A stretch of DNA of 64,000 nt from Hymenobacter sp. PAMC 26628 (GCF_001562275.1 NZ_CP014304.1:3472001-3536000), one strand, 5' to 3'. Counted from the stretch's first letter, positions 53,890-62,956 are shown. Notes: generated from the sequence alone by a model not told the origin. Made by a program: numbers and translations.

Positions 53890-55239
53890 ATGCCCGACCA
53901 TCCCGACGCTTCCCTGTTCACCGTGCGCCACCCCGAGTGGGCCGCCAACGCCACCATTTACGAAGTAAATGTGCGCAACTACACGCCCGAAGGCACTTTT
54001 CGGGCCTTCGAAGCGCACTTGCCGCGGCTCCAGAAAATGGGCGTCGTCATCGTGTGGCTGATGCCGATTCACCCCATTGGGGCGGTGGGGCGCAAGGGCA
54101 CGTTGGGCTCCCCCTACGCGGTGCAGGACTACTTCGGGGTGAACCCGGAATTTGGGGCCCTGGAGGACTTGCAGCACCTCGTGGAAGTAGCCCACGCCTT
54201 GGGCATGAAGGTGCTCCTAGACTGGGTAGCCAACCACACCAGCCGCGACAATCCACTGATTGAGGCGCATCCCGACTGGTACCAGCACGACGCCCAGGGG
54301 GCCCTGGTACCGCCCGTGGCCGACTGGACCGACGTGGTGGCCCTCGACTACGCCAACCCGCACCTGCGCGCCTACATGGTGGAGGCCCTGTGCTATTGGG
54401 TGCGCGACGCCGGCCTCGACGGCTACCGCTGCGACGTGGCCGGCCTGGTGCCCACCAATTTCTGGGACGCGGCGCGGCCGGCGCTGGAGGCCATCAAGTC
54501 CGTGTTTCTGCTGGCCGAGTGGGACGAGCTGTACCCGTCCGGGGGCCTCAGCTGGGAGGAGTTCAACGGCGATACGCACTTGCTCGAAAAGGCCTTCGAC
54601 GCCAGCTTCGGCCTGCGCCTGCACTACCTGCTCGACCGCATTGCCGAGGGCCAGGCCGCGCTGGCTGACATCGACACCTACCTGGCCGCCGAGCGGGAAA
54701 AATACCCGCCCACGGTGTACCTCATGCACTTCACCAGCAACCACGACGTGAACAGCTGGGACGGCACCGAGTACGAGCGCCTGGGGCCCCTGGCGCAGCC
54801 CTTCGCCGTGCTCGCGGCGCTGCTGCCGGGCCTGCCGCTGCTGTACTCGGGCCAGGAAGCCGGGCTGAATAAACGGCTGGCCTTCTTCGACCGCAACCCG
54901 ATTGACTGGCAGGATTTCCCTCTCCAGGACTTTTACACCAAGCTCTTTCAGCTCAAAAAGCGCCACCCGGCCTTGCGCAACGGCGACCCGGATAGCCATT
55001 TCCACCGCCTGAACGGGCCGGACGGCCTCTACGGCTTCATCCGCGAAAAGGCGGGCGCGGCGGTGATTGTGCTCGTCAACGCCACCGCCGAGCCGCTGGT
55101 GCTGCCCGGCCAAAAGATGCCCGTGTCGCCCCAAAAAGGCCTGTTCGACGTGTTCAGCGGCGAAGCCCTGACGCTGGCCCAGCCCAAGGCGCGCACCGTG
55201 CCGGCCCACGGCTGGCGCGTGCTGCGCACCCGCGACTAG
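53890..55239 (+). CDS. Alpha-amylase family GH13 protein
   Basis: 449 residues from ATG 53890; the longer frame upstream overlaps the acetyltransferase and is rejected. GH13 motifs: VLLDWVANHTS, DGYRCDVAGLVP with the nucleophile Asp, LLAEWDELYPSG with the acid Glu, and FTSNHDVNSWDGT with the His-Asp pair. No signal peptide, so probably cytoplasmic. The relatively short domain with a beta C-terminal part fits maltase or oligosaccharide-hydrolase types; precise substrate unknown. Follows the acetyltransferase by 118 bases. Confidence 0.85.
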   Translation: MPDHPDASLFTVRHPEWAANATIYEVNVRNYTPEGTFRAFEAHLPRLQKMGVVIVWLMPIHPIGAVGRKGTLGSPYAVQDYFGVNPEFGALEDLQHLVEVAHALGMKVLLDWVANHTSRDNPLIEAHPDWYQHDAQGALVPPVADWTDVVALDYANPHLRAYMVEALCYWVRDAGLDGYRCDVAGLVPTNFWDAARPALEAIKSVFLLAEWDELYPSGGLSWEEFNGDTHLLEKAFDASFGLRLHYLLDRIAEGQAALADIDTYLAAEREKYPPTVYLMHFTSNHDVNSWDGTEYERLGPLAQPFAVLAALLPGLPLLYSGQEAGLNKRLAFFDRNPIDWQDFPLQDFYTKLFQLKKRHPALRNGDPDSHFHRLNGPDGLYGFIREKAGAAVIVLVNATAEPLVLPGQKMPVSPQKGLFDVFSGEALTLAQPKARTVPAHGWRVLRTRD

Positions 55240-55246
55240 GCCAGCA

Positions 55247-55388
55247 GTAGCTTGGACTTTGTAGTCCGAGCGCGAGCGCAGCGAGCATCCGGGGTTGCGC
55301 TTTTTTGGCCCGCACTTTCCAGGAACCTACTGCTTGCGCAAACGCACTGCTCGCTGCGCTCACGCTCGGACTACAAAGTCCAAGCTAC
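55247..55388. repeat. Long palindrome with 41-bp arms before the SMR gene
   Basis: Arms 55247-55287 and 55348-55388 match over 41 bp with one mismatch (GTAGCTTGGACTTTGTAGTC...) around a 60-base loop. It starts seven bases after the GH13 stop codon and ends 14 bases before the SMR start, so it may be both a 3' and 5' structure. Confidence 0.92.
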
Positions 55389-55402
55389 TTCTCCCCTACT
55401 TT

Positions 55403-55732
55403 ATGCCCTACTTATTCCTCTTTTTGGCCATCATCAGCGAAGTGATGGGCACGACGGCCCTCACGGCTTCCAACCAGTTTACCAAGCTGGGGCCCAGCGT
55501 CATCACGGTGGTGGGCTACGGGCTGGCGTTCTATTTTTTCAGCTTCTCGCTGCGGGCCATTCCGTTGGGCGTGGCCTACGCCATTTGGGGCGGCGTGGGC
55601 ATTGTGCTGGTCACGCTCATCGGTTTTTTCTACTTCAAGCAACGGCTCGACTGGCCAGCCCTGGCGGGCATTGGCCTCATCGTGGCCGGCGTGCTGGTGA
55701 TGCAGCTCTTTTCCAAAACGGTGTCGCATTAG
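55403..55732 (+). CDS. Small multidrug resistance (SMR) family exporter
   Basis: 109 residues with four hydrophobic helices. The conserved membrane Glu is in LFLAIISEVMGTTAL at residue 13, and AIPLGVAYAIWGGVGIV and FFYFKQRLDWPALAGIGLIVAGV are the typical second and last helices. These dimers export cationic drugs or small metabolites with protons. The ATG at 55403 is chosen because the longer frame runs through the palindrome. A terminator follows. Confidence 0.88.
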   Translation: MPYLFLFLAIISEVMGTTALTASNQFTKLGPSVITVVGYGLAFYFFSFSLRAIPLGVAYAIWGGVGIVLVTLIGFFYFKQRLDWPALAGIGLIVAGVLVMQLFSKTVSH

Positions 55733-55749
55733 GGCCCGGGGCCCCAAAA

Positions 55750-55797
55750 AGGCGGGCCGCCCAGGGAGATTCCCTTGGGTGGCCCGCCTGGCTTTTT
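55750..55797 (+). terminator. Terminator after the SMR gene
   Basis: GGCGGGCC-G-CCCA and TGGG-TGGCCCGCC arms with a small loop, followed by TTTTTT. Confidence 0.75.
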
Positions 55798-55812
55798 TAT
55801 AATTTCGGGGCC

Positions 55813-55951
55813 CTACTCGGCCAGTTTTTGTGGCCGCCAGGTGTTATTAGCGCAGTTCACGTCGGGCAGAATGTTGGTAGGCAGCGTCACTTGCGCGAGG
55901 GTGTGGTGGAGTTGTGGCGGAACGCCCAAGGCCGCCGTGCTGCCAGATCTC
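55813..55951 (-). pseudogene. Decayed 3' fragment of an M1 aminopeptidase gene
   Basis: On the minus strand this reads EIWQHGG, a frameshift, then AQVTLPTNILPDVNCANNTW and an ending WRPQKLAE-stop. It matches the end of the intact M1 gene at 57079 ([29 protein letters not shown]) in order and spacing. Only the last 45 or so codons remain. Confidence 0.8.
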
Positions 55952-56148
55952 AACAACCAGTAGCTGACGCGCGGAGCCGTGGTGCGGCGGTTGGCGCTGC
56001 CGGGGGCCTTGGGGCCCTATGCGCTGCGTTTCGATGGGCGCAGCGACTAAGGCCAGTCGCTGCCGCCGGGTGTGTGCACGGCCGAAATCGCCGGCCAGCA
56101 CCAACAGCTGATTTTGACTGAGCAGCCTCCGTTTCTTCGTCGTTACCA
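55952..56148 (+). other. Likely decayed coding DNA
   Basis: Plus-strand frames read RRLALPGALGPYALRFDGR and, after a stop, LPPGVCTAEIAGQHQQLILT, faintly like a secretion-signal C-terminus. No complete gene; between the M1 fragment and the GNAT fragment. Confidence 0.35.
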
Positions 56149-56211
56149 AGCCGTTTGAAACCACTCGCCTCCGCTACCGGCCCCTGGCAGCCACCGATGC
56201 CTTTGGGGAGC
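56149..56211 (+). pseudogene. Decayed N-terminal fragment of a GNAT acetyltransferase
   Basis: Reads KPFETTRLRYRPLAATDAF, nearly the same as EPFESARLRYRPLGPPDAAG at the start of the acetyltransferase gene at 53232. Homology ends within about 20 codons. Confidence 0.6.
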
Positions 56212-56373
56212 CGGACGGCACGGCCGGCGCTTGGTCCGGGGCGCGGAACCGGGCGCGGCCATTCTTATTGCCCTACTTCTCAACGCTAAAAAGGAAAGCA
56301 GGCAACCGGGTTGCCGCCGCCCAGGGCGGGTGCCGGGCACCCGTGTTTTGGAGCAAGGCCGAGGTTCGGCCCG

Positions 56374-56793
56374 CTAGGCCTTGGGCCGGTCGTAGTTCAG
56401 CAGCCAGTGGATGCCGAACTTGTCGGTGAGCATTCCAAACTTCACGCCCCAGAACTGGTCGCCCAGCGGCATTGTAACCTGGCCATCCGCCGCTAATTTG
56501 GGGAAGAGCTCATCGATTTCCGCTTCGCTGACGCAATCAAGCGAGAGGTTTACGGAGTTGCCATTGGTCACTTCGCCCATCCCATCCGAGGCCAGTAGCG
56601 TCAGCGGACCGTTCACCAGGTTTGCGTGTAAAATGGATTTCCGGGCCGCCTCGGGCAGTTGGTCGGCCATGGGCGAATCCCCGTGCGTTATCAAGTTGAG
56701 CTGACCGCCCAGGCACTGCTGGTAAAAGGTCATGGCCTCGCGGCAGTTGCCCGCGAAATTGAGGTAGGTGTGTAGCTGGCCTGTAACTGACAA
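56374..56793 (-). CDS. VOC-superfamily protein, PhnB/YjdN-like
   Basis: 139 residues. LHTYLNFAGNCREAMTFYQQCLGG at the start and DQFWGVKFGMLTDKFGIHWLLNY at the end are the usual paired beta-alpha-beta-beta-beta modules of PhnB-like VOC proteins. No signal peptide. Family members often lack the full metal site and their roles are largely unknown. An AT-rich region of about 130 bases lies upstream. Confidence 0.85.
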   Translation of the reverse strand: MSVTGQLHTYLNFAGNCREAMTFYQQCLGGQLNLITHGDSPMADQLPEAARKSILHANLVNGPLTLLASDGMGEVTNGNSVNLSLDCVSEAEIDELFPKLAADGQVTMPLGDQFWGVKFGMLTDKFGIHWLLNYDRPKA

Positions 56794-56979
56794 GAAGAAA
56801 AGGGTGAAAACTTCGGGTCCTCTTGGCTTCCAGCAACTGGCTCGCTGCTAGCAACCACCGCTGGCCCGCAGAGAATTGTTCTCTGGGTCCAATACTACAA
56901 TCATTACTAATATTATGAGTAATTATTACTAAATATTTTATTTTTCAAACATGATATAATTGATAATCAGCTAAAATTT
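56794..56979. other. AT-rich intergenic region
   Basis: The 56880-56980 part is strongly AT-rich for this genome (AATATTATGAGTAATTATTA and similar). It lies upstream of the VOC gene, so it probably holds its promoter, though no clear TAnnTTTG box is placed. No gene seen. Confidence 0.45.
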
Positions 56980-57023
56980 AAAAAGGCAAGCCAGACATCT
57001 AGGATGTTTGACTTGCCTTTTTG
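56980..57023 (-). terminator. Terminator after the M1 aminopeptidase gene
   Basis: AAAAAGGCAAG and CTTGCCTTTTT arms with an inner GACATC/GATGT pairing; T run on both sides. Confidence 0.85.
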
Positions 57024-57078
57024 ATTTTTTTAACCAATTAAGCTAGCAATTCGGCATTGGCTGGCCCGGCTTAGCGCT

Positions 57079-59166
57079 TTATTCCGTCAGCGTTTGGGCG
57101 CGCCAGGTGTTGTTGGCGCGGTTCACGTCGGGCATAATGTTGGTGGAGTTCAGCGTCACCTGCGTGAGGGGCGTGGTGGAGTTGTAGCGGAACGTCCAGG
57201 TGCCGCCGCGCTGCCAGATCTCGACGGGCAGGTGTACGGTGGTGGTTTTGCCGTTGGTTTCCTTCACCTCGGCCGTGACGGGCATGGCGGCCTGGCCCTT
57301 GTTTTCAATCGTGATGAGGGCCCCCTTGGCGGGGTCCTGGTTCACGTAGGTTACGGTGGTCACGGCTTGGTCGAGCAGCCAGTTCTCGAAGAACCACTCG
57401 TGGTAAAACCAGTTCAAATCCTCGCCGGCCACGTTGTTCATGGTCCGGAAAAAGTCGCGCGGCGTGGGGTGCTTAAAGGCCCAGCGCTGGATGTAGGTGC
57501 GGAAGGCGTAGTCGAACCGCTCGGGGCCCAGAATTTCCTGGCGCAGCAAGTACAGGCCGTAGCCGGTTTTGCTGTAGGCGGCAAAGCCCAGGTTGCGGGC
57601 CTGCGTCACGTCGGGTACGGTGTAGGGCACGTCGGCGTCGGGGGCCAGCAGGCTGTAGAGGATGCCCAGCGAAGCGCGGCCCTCCTGGTCGGCCAGGGCC
57701 TTGTACTCGCCGCTGTTGAAGTCCTTGGTGGACAAGATGTTGATAAAGGTATTGAACCCCTCGTCCATCCACGGGTATTTGCGCTCGTTCGAGCCCACGA
57801 TCATCGGGAACCAGTTGTGGCCGAACTCGTGGTCGGTCACGCCCCACAGGCTACCTTTCTTCGCTTTCGCGCCGCAGAACACGATGCCGGGGTACTCCAT
57901 GCCGCCCACGATGCCGGCCACGTTGGTGGCCACGGGGTAGGTGTACTCGTACCACTGCTTGGAGTTGAATTCGATGCTCTTTTTCACGTACTCGGTGCTG
58001 CGGCTCCAGGCCGTGTCACCGGCGGCTTCGGCGGGGTACAGCGACATGGCCAGCGACTTACGGCCGCTGGGCAGGTTCATCTTGGCGGCGTCCCAGGCGA
58101 AGGCGGCCGACGCGGCCCAGGCCACGTCGCGCGCCCGCTGGCACTTGAAATGCCACGTGAGGCGGCCGTTTTTGCCGCCGGGGCGCGAGCCGGTCTGCGT
58201 CACCTCTTCGGGGCCCCGCACAATCACGGTTTTATCGGAAGTGGCGGCCTGCGCCAGGCGGCGCTGCTGGGCGCTGGTGAGCACCTCGGCGCCGTTCACC
58301 AGCTCGCCCGAGCCGCCCACCAGGAAGTTGGCCGGCACGTTGAGGGTGTAGTCGAAGTTGCCGTACTCCAAGTAAAACTCGGCCGTCAGGTAGGGCAGCG
58401 TGTTCCAGCCCTCCACGTCGTCGTACACGGCCATGCGCGGGTACCACTGCGCCACCTCGAAAATCTCGCCGTTCTTGGTTGGGAGGCGACCCAGGCGGTC
58501 AGACCCGTACTCGGGGATGTTGAAGCCGTAGGCGATGTTGATTTTGAGCTTGTCGCCGTGCGGCTTCATGGCCTCGGGCAAAATAATCTGCATCCGCGTG
58601 TCGCTAACGCGGTAGTTGGCCTTCACCTTCTTGCCGTGCAGCTCAATGCTGACCGTTTGCAGCGAGTCGCCGCCCGGGAAGTTGCGCGCCGAGTTGCCGT
58701 TGCGCGCGCCACCGTTGCCGAAGCGCCCGCCGGCCACGGGCGTCACGGCCGACCCGCGCGAGTCGCCCCGAAACAGGTTTTGGTCGAGTTGCAGCCACAC
58801 GAAGGGCAGCGCGTCGGGGCTGTTGTTGGTGTAGGTGATGGCGACCGTGGCGCTCACGCGGGCCGCTTTCTCGTCGAGCGAGGCGGCAATTTGGTAGTCG
58901 GCCGCGTTTTGCCAGTAGGTGGCCGCGGGCTGGCCGCCGGCCGTGCGCGTGGCGGGCCCCACCTGGTTCAGGTAGTCGGGCGAGAAGAGCGCGCGCGCGT
59001 TGTAGGGCGGCAGGTTGGCCGGGGGCTGCGGCAGCGGAATCCGGCTGACTGGCGCGGGCGCTGGGGGTGGCGGCGGGGGGGTGGGCCGGGTGGGCTGGGC
59101 CTGGGCCGTAGCCATGCCGAGCAGCAGGGCCGCGGCCAGGAACTTAGTAAAGGAAAGTTTTTTCAT
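57079..59166 (-). CDS. M1 family metallopeptidase (aminopeptidase), secreted
   Basis: 695 residues. Signal peptide [24 protein letters not shown] and a Pro-rich linker. The M1 N-terminal saddle spans about 90-330, with the GGMEYPG substrate motif near 450 and the zinc site [20 protein letters not shown] with the third ligand Glu in WMDEGF about 18 residues on. [17 protein letters not shown] contains the transition-state Tyr region. Removes N-terminal residues from peptides in the periplasm. A strong terminator follows and a decayed copy of its 3' end lies at 55813. Confidence 0.9.
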   Translation of the reverse strand: MKKLSFTKFLAAALLLGMATAQAQPTRPTPPPPPPAPAPVSRIPLPQPPANLPPYNARALFSPDYLNQVGPATRTAGGQPAATYWQNAADYQIAASLDEKAARVSATVAITYTNNSPDALPFVWLQLDQNLFRGDSRGSAVTPVAGGRFGNGGARNGNSARNFPGGDSLQTVSIELHGKKVKANYRVSDTRMQIILPEAMKPHGDKLKINIAYGFNIPEYGSDRLGRLPTKNGEIFEVAQWYPRMAVYDDVEGWNTLPYLTAEFYLEYGNFDYTLNVPANFLVGGSGELVNGAEVLTSAQQRRLAQAATSDKTVIVRGPEEVTQTGSRPGGKNGRLTWHFKCQRARDVAWAASAAFAWDAAKMNLPSGRKSLAMSLYPAEAAGDTAWSRSTEYVKKSIEFNSKQWYEYTYPVATNVAGIVGGMEYPGIVFCGAKAKKGSLWGVTDHEFGHNWFPMIVGSNERKYPWMDEGFNTFINILSTKDFNSGEYKALADQEGRASLGILYSLLAPDADVPYTVPDVTQARNLGFAAYSKTGYGLYLLRQEILGPERFDYAFRTYIQRWAFKHPTPRDFFRTMNNVAGEDLNWFYHEWFFENWLLDQAVTTVTYVNQDPAKGALITIENKGQAAMPVTAEVKETNGKTTTVHLPVEIWQRGGTWTFRYNSTTPLTQVTLNSTNIMPDVNRANNTWRAQTLTE

Positions 59167-59384
59167 GAAAAAGAACTAGAGCGAAAACATCACTGCCAAA
59201 AGTAGCGGCCGGGGCCAAAAAATGGTTGTGCGGCCCGCCGCTATTTTCGGCCGCGCCGAAAAACCGGGGGCCCCAGCCACCGTTGCAGCGCGGCGCCAAG
59301 CAAAACAGTCTTTCGCAGTTCGTACGCCGCCGTGGCGGCGTACCCGGCTTTTCCCCTCTCCTGCAGGTCTTAACTTCGCGACCC

Positions 59385-59954
59385 TCAGCAGGTCAACCAC
59401 CTCATCCGCACCCGGGGCAGCGCGTTTGTGCCGCAATTTGAGTCCGGCAAAACCACCCCCGACGACCTCATCTGGCAGCTGCTTGAAAACGCCAACTGGG
59501 CCCCCAGCCACAAGCGCACCGCGCCCTGGCGCTCCCCCGTGTTCACGGGCGCGGATCCGCAACTCCTGGCTAATTTTCAAGCGAATGTGCACCCATAAAC
59601 TGCGGGGCCCAAGTTCGACGCGGACAAGTACGCTAAGCCGCGGGCTATGCCGCGCAGTGCTCGCACGTCATCGCCATCGGCATGAAGCGCATGGACCAAA
59701 ATCTGCCCGAGATTGCGGAAGTGGAAGCCCTGGCCTGCGCCGTGCAAAACCTGGCGCTCTCGGCCCACGCCTACGGCCTCGGCAGTTTTTGGAGCAGCGG
59801 CGGCGTCGCGTACACCGAGGCGGCCAAGGCCATTTTTCGGTCTGGGCCCCGACGATAAGCTGCGGGGCTTTTCAACCTGGGCTACGTGCGCACGCCGGGC
59901 TCGGGGGGCAAGCGCGGCCCCGTGCAGGAAAAAACCGGCTGGGTAGCGGGCTGA
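59385..59954 (+). pseudogene. Nitroreductase-family pseudogene, several frameshifts
   Basis: Pieces in different frames follow the family in order: QVNHLIRTRGSAFVPQFE, LLENANWAPSHKRTAPWR, LANFQANVHP with an early stop, then HVIAIGMKRMDQNLPEIAEV, ACAVQNLALSAHAYGLGSFW, SSGGVAYTEAAKAIF, a frameshift, GPDDKLRGF, another, then NLGYVRTPGSGGKRGPVQEK. The FMN-binding start and the late Gly-rich strand are both recognisable. Clearly non-functional now; it probably reduced quinones or nitro compounds. Confidence 0.8.
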
Positions 59955-60015
59955 GGCCGGGGCCCCTGTTTCGCCTTTCTTTGAACCTGCTCAACTATTT
60001 ACATTCCCGTAGAAC

Positions 60016-60124
60016 GTCCTGTTCATCTGGCGTCCGCGCAGTCGAAGCATCGCTACCACTGACTAACCATAATTACTGCCACAGCAGAGATGCTTCGGCT
60101 GCGCGGACGCCAGATGAGCAGGAC
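60016..60124. repeat. Long palindrome, family 1 copy C (39-bp arms)
   Basis: Arms 60016-60054 and 60086-60124 pair with three mismatches (inner GCGCAG-CGAAGCATC shared with copy B). The loop on the opposite strand, GTGGCAGTAATTATGG, matches the loop of copy B, so the two are the same element in inverse orientation. Confidence 0.88.
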
Positions 60125-60158
60125 TAGAGACGAATTTCTAAGTACCTTCTTTGCGCCC

Positions 60159-60566
60159 ATGACGACGACTTCCCAACCCCTGGCCCTGGCGGGCGTCCAC
60201 CACATCGCCATCATCTGCTCGGATTACGCCGCGTCGAAGGCGTTCTACACCGAGGTGCTGGGCCTCGAAATCATCCGCGAGGTGCACCGCATTGAACGCG
60301 CATCCTACAAGCTCGACCTGGCGGTGAACGGCCAGTACGTCATCGAGCTGTTTTCTTTCCCGAGCCCGCCGCCGCGCCCCAGCCGGCCCGAGGCCCAGGG
60401 CCTGCGCCACTTAGCTTTCGCCGTAGCCGACTTGAACGAGGCCACGCAACGGCTCGCGGCCCACGGCGTGGCCTACGAGCCCATCCGGGTGGACGAGTTC
60501 ACGAACCGCCGCTTCACTTTCTTCGCCGACCCCGACGGGCTGCCGTTGGAACTATACGAGGCATAA
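60159..60566 (+). CDS. VOC-superfamily protein, glyoxalase I-like
   Basis: 135 residues from ATG 60159; the longer frame enters the palindrome. VHHIAIICSDYAASKAFYTEVLGLEIIRE and GLRHLAFAVADLNEATQRL carry the His and hydrophobic pattern of VOC metal-binding modules, with FFADPDGLPLELYEA closing. The two His and two Glu ligands are in place (HHIAI, ELFSF, HLAFA, ELYE). Could be a lactoylglutathione-lyase-like or other small-molecule lyase; cytoplasmic. Confidence 0.82.
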   Translation: MTTTSQPLALAGVHHIAIICSDYAASKAFYTEVLGLEIIREVHRIERASYKLDLAVNGQYVIELFSFPSPPPRPSRPEAQGLRHLAFAVADLNEATQRLAAHGVAYEPIRVDEFTNRRFTFFADPDGLPLELYEA

Positions 60567-60614
60567 GCGCGGCGGCGTTATTTGCGGGCAAATCCTGCGT
60601 TTGAATTGCCCGCA

Positions 60615-61565
60615 ATGCCCAAATTTTATTTCCTGGCCCTGCTGTTGGCCCTGGCCGGCTGCACCACCCGCCCGCCCAGCCGCCTGAACGTGGCCGCTGG
60701 CTACTGCGACCCGCCTCTGCCCTACCGCTACGACCCGGCGTTTGCGCCGCGGGCCGACCTGGCGGGGGCCCTCACGCCGGCGCTGCTGGCCCGTTACCCG
60801 CGCCGCAACTTACTCACGGCCAACGCCGCCGGCCTATTGCCTGCCCTCACCACTTTGCTGAGCCTGGAGGCCACCGCCCGCCAGCAGCCCGGGCTTGCCA
60901 CCGAGGTGGCCGTGCTGCGCCAGCGCCAGCTCATCGGGGACCAAGTGGCGCTGGTGAGCACCACAGTGGCGAGCGTGGCTGCCGAGCTGGACTGCGAAGG
61001 CGAGCGTGCCGACCAGGCGGCCGGCTACCTCAAGGCCCAGGACGACCGCCGCACCCAGCGCCTCAACGTGCTGTCCATCAGCATCGGGGCGGCCAGCGGC
61101 ATCGGCACCACTGTTATCGACAACAAAGGGGCCCAGTACGCCTTTGGCATCGGCGGGGGCCTGCTGGCGGCGGGCCTGGGGCTACTAACGCTGACCGGCG
61201 GCCACGCGACCGAGTTCACGCACCCGCGCAACCTGCTGGCCGACGTATGGGCCGAAAAACCAGCGTCCGACGTGTTTCCGCCCAGCGTGTGGTACCTGCT
61301 CACCGAGCCCGCTTTTAGCAACGGCGGCCAGACGAGCCTGGCCCACAACACCCGCCGCCGCTGGGAACGCTACGGCCAGCTCGCCCAACCCAACTCGCCG
61401 AAAGGCAAGCAGTTGGTGGCGCTGCTCTTCGGCGCGGGCGGCCAGTACTCAGCCGACCAGCTCACCGTGCGCGCCAACATGCTCAACGAGTTGCAAGCGG
61501 CCGTGCGCTTGCTCAACCAGGAGCTGCAAGGGCTGCTGCAGGCGCTGAACGAACCGGCGCAGTAG
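60615..61565 (+). CDS. Hypothetical lipoprotein
   Basis: 316 residues from ATG 60615, giving MPKFYFLALLLALAGC (Cys16). The mature part has long helical stretches (about 70-160 and 270-312: LQAAVRLLNQELQGLLQALN) and a Gly-rich hydrophobic middle near 165-200 (AYFGIGGGLLAAGLGLLTL-like) that may be a membrane or packed helix. No family recognised. Envelope location is likely. Starts 48 bases after the VOC gene. Confidence 0.65.
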   Translation: MPKFYFLALLLALAGCTTRPPSRLNVAAGYCDPPLPYRYDPAFAPRADLAGALTPALLARYPRRNLLTANAAGLLPALTTLLSLEATARQQPGLATEVAVLRQRQLIGDQVALVSTTVASVAAELDCEGERADQAAGYLKAQDDRRTQRLNVLSISIGAASGIGTTVIDNKGAQYAFGIGGGLLAAGLGLLTLTGGHATEFTHPRNLLADVWAEKPASDVFPPSVWYLLTEPAFSNGGQTSLAHNTRRRWERYGQLAQPNSPKGKQLVALLFGAGGQYSADQLTVRANMLNELQAAVRLLNQELQGLLQALNEPAQ

Positions 61566-61570
61566 CTGAT

Positions 61571-61692
61571 CTTTTAGTTGTCAGTTGCTCGTTATCAGTT
61601 GTTAGCCAGCCTACAACGCTGATTATAAAGTTGATGCAACCAATAAGAACGTCATGCGTACCGCCGAACAACTGACAACAAGCAACTAAAAA
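61571..61692. repeat. Inverted repeat of TTTTAGTTGTCAGTTG type
   Basis: Left part TTTTAGTTGTCAGTTGCTCG... (61571-61606) pairs imperfectly with GAACAACTGACAACAAGCAA... (61665-61692). Same family of short units as the tract at 52018. It fills the gap between convergent genes and could terminate both. Confidence 0.7.
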
Positions 61693-61693
61693 C

Positions 61694-62956
61694 TCAGGAG
61701 CCACCCGCGGCCAGCAGCACGGCGGCGGCCTGGGTTTGACGCAAGTTGCGCAGGTACAGCAGGCCAATGAGCAGCGCCAGGGCCCCCTCGGCCAGCACGG
61801 TGGCCCGCACGCCGATGCGCTCCGAGGCCGCGCCCACCAGCAGGCTGCCCAGCGGCAGCGCCGTGGTGTACACGAGCACGTAGAGGCTGATGACGCGCCC
61901 GCGCATGGCCGGCAACACGGTGGTTTGCAGCAGCGTTACGTTGATGGTGGTCTGGGCCATCATGCCGAACGCGCCCACCGCCAGAAAGGCCAGCGCTGGC
62001 CAGTACCACGGCGTGTAGGCAAACAGCAGCAGGCCCACGCCCAGCACGAAGGTGTTGACGGTCATTACCCGGCTCAAGTCCGTGGTTGGGGCCAGCGACG
62101 TCAGGTACAGCGCCGCCCCAAACCCGCCCAGCCCAATGGCCCCGTCGAGCAGGCCAAACGTGGTGGCCGTGCCCCGGAAAACGTCCTTGGCGTAGACCGG
62201 CACGAGGGCCGTGAAGGGCAACACCAGCAACGCCATCAGCCCCAGGGCCCCGATGATGAACCGGATGCCGGGCGTGTCGCGCACGTAGCGGAAGCCCGCG
62301 GCCAGCTCGCTTAGCAGGGCCTGGGGGTGCGGCCGGGCCACGTGGGCGGGCAGCCGCAGGGCCAGCAGCGACCCGATGACGGCCACGAAGCTGAGCGCGT
62401 TGAGGCCGAAGCAGGCGGCGGCCCCCAGCTGCTCGATGGCGAAGCCCGCCACGGCCGGCCCCAGCAGCTTCGAGAGGTTGAGCATGGTGGAGTTGAGGGC
62501 CACCGCGTTGGGCACGTCCTGCTTGTCGTCCACCAAATCGTACACCAGCGACTGCCGGGCGGGCACGTCGAAGGCGTTGATGATGCCCAGCGCGGCGCTC
62601 AGCCCAATGATGGCCGCCACCGCGTGGTGCTGCCAAAACACGGCCAGCGCCAGCAGCCCGGCCTGCACCATCGACAGCACCTGCGTGAGCAGCAGCACCC
62701 GGTAGCGCGAGTAGCGGTCGGACACGACGCCGCCCAGCAGCGAGAACAGCGCCGACGGGAACAGCGTGGCGAACACGCTCACGCCCAGCATGAGTTTGGA
62801 ATGCGTCTCGGCGTACACCACCCAGCTCACCGCCGTTTTCTGCATCCAGGTGCCCAGCAACGACAGGGCCTGGCCGCCGAAAAACAAGCGAAAATTGCGG
62901 CTGCGAAACGCGCGCAGGGCCTCGTACTCCATGGCCCAAAGGTGGGGAAAATTCAT
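61694..62956 (-). CDS. MFS transporter, EntS/DHA3-like
   Basis: 420 residues from ATG 62956 (MNFPHLWAMEYEALRAF); ATG 62932 is also possible because CACCTTTG just upstream of it looks like a -7 box. About 12 transmembrane helices. The GVVSDRYSRYRVLLLTQ loop between helices 2 and 3 is the MFS signature region, and FDVPARQSLVYDLVDDKQDVPNAVALNSTMLNLSKLLGPAVAGF is typical of the enterobactin-exporter-like (DHA3) branch. Proton-driven export of a siderophore, drug or other solute; substrate unknown. Confidence 0.82.
   Translation of the reverse strand: MNFPHLWAMEYEALRAFRSRNFRLFFGGQALSLLGTWMQKTAVSWVVYAETHSKLMLGVSVFATLFPSALFSLLGGVVSDRYSRYRVLLLTQVLSMVQAGLLALAVFWQHHAVAAIIGLSAALGIINAFDVPARQSLVYDLVDDKQDVPNAVALNSTMLNLSKLLGPAVAGFAIEQLGAAACFGLNALSFVAVIGSLLALRLPAHVARPHPQALLSELAAGFRYVRDTPGIRFIIGALGLMALLVLPFTALVPVYAKDVFRGTATTFGLLDGAIGLGGFGAALYLTSLAPTTDLSRVMTVNTFVLGVGLLLFAYTPWYWPALAFLAVGAFGMMAQTTINVTLLQTTVLPAMRGRVISLYVLVYTTALPLGSLLVGAASERIGVRATVLAEGALALLIGLLYLRNLRQTQAAAVLLAAGGS

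Noticed and set aside
57094..59205. 703-residue plus-strand frame opposite the M1 peptidase
   Set aside because: Shadow of the M1 gene, whose zinc motif is on the minus strand.
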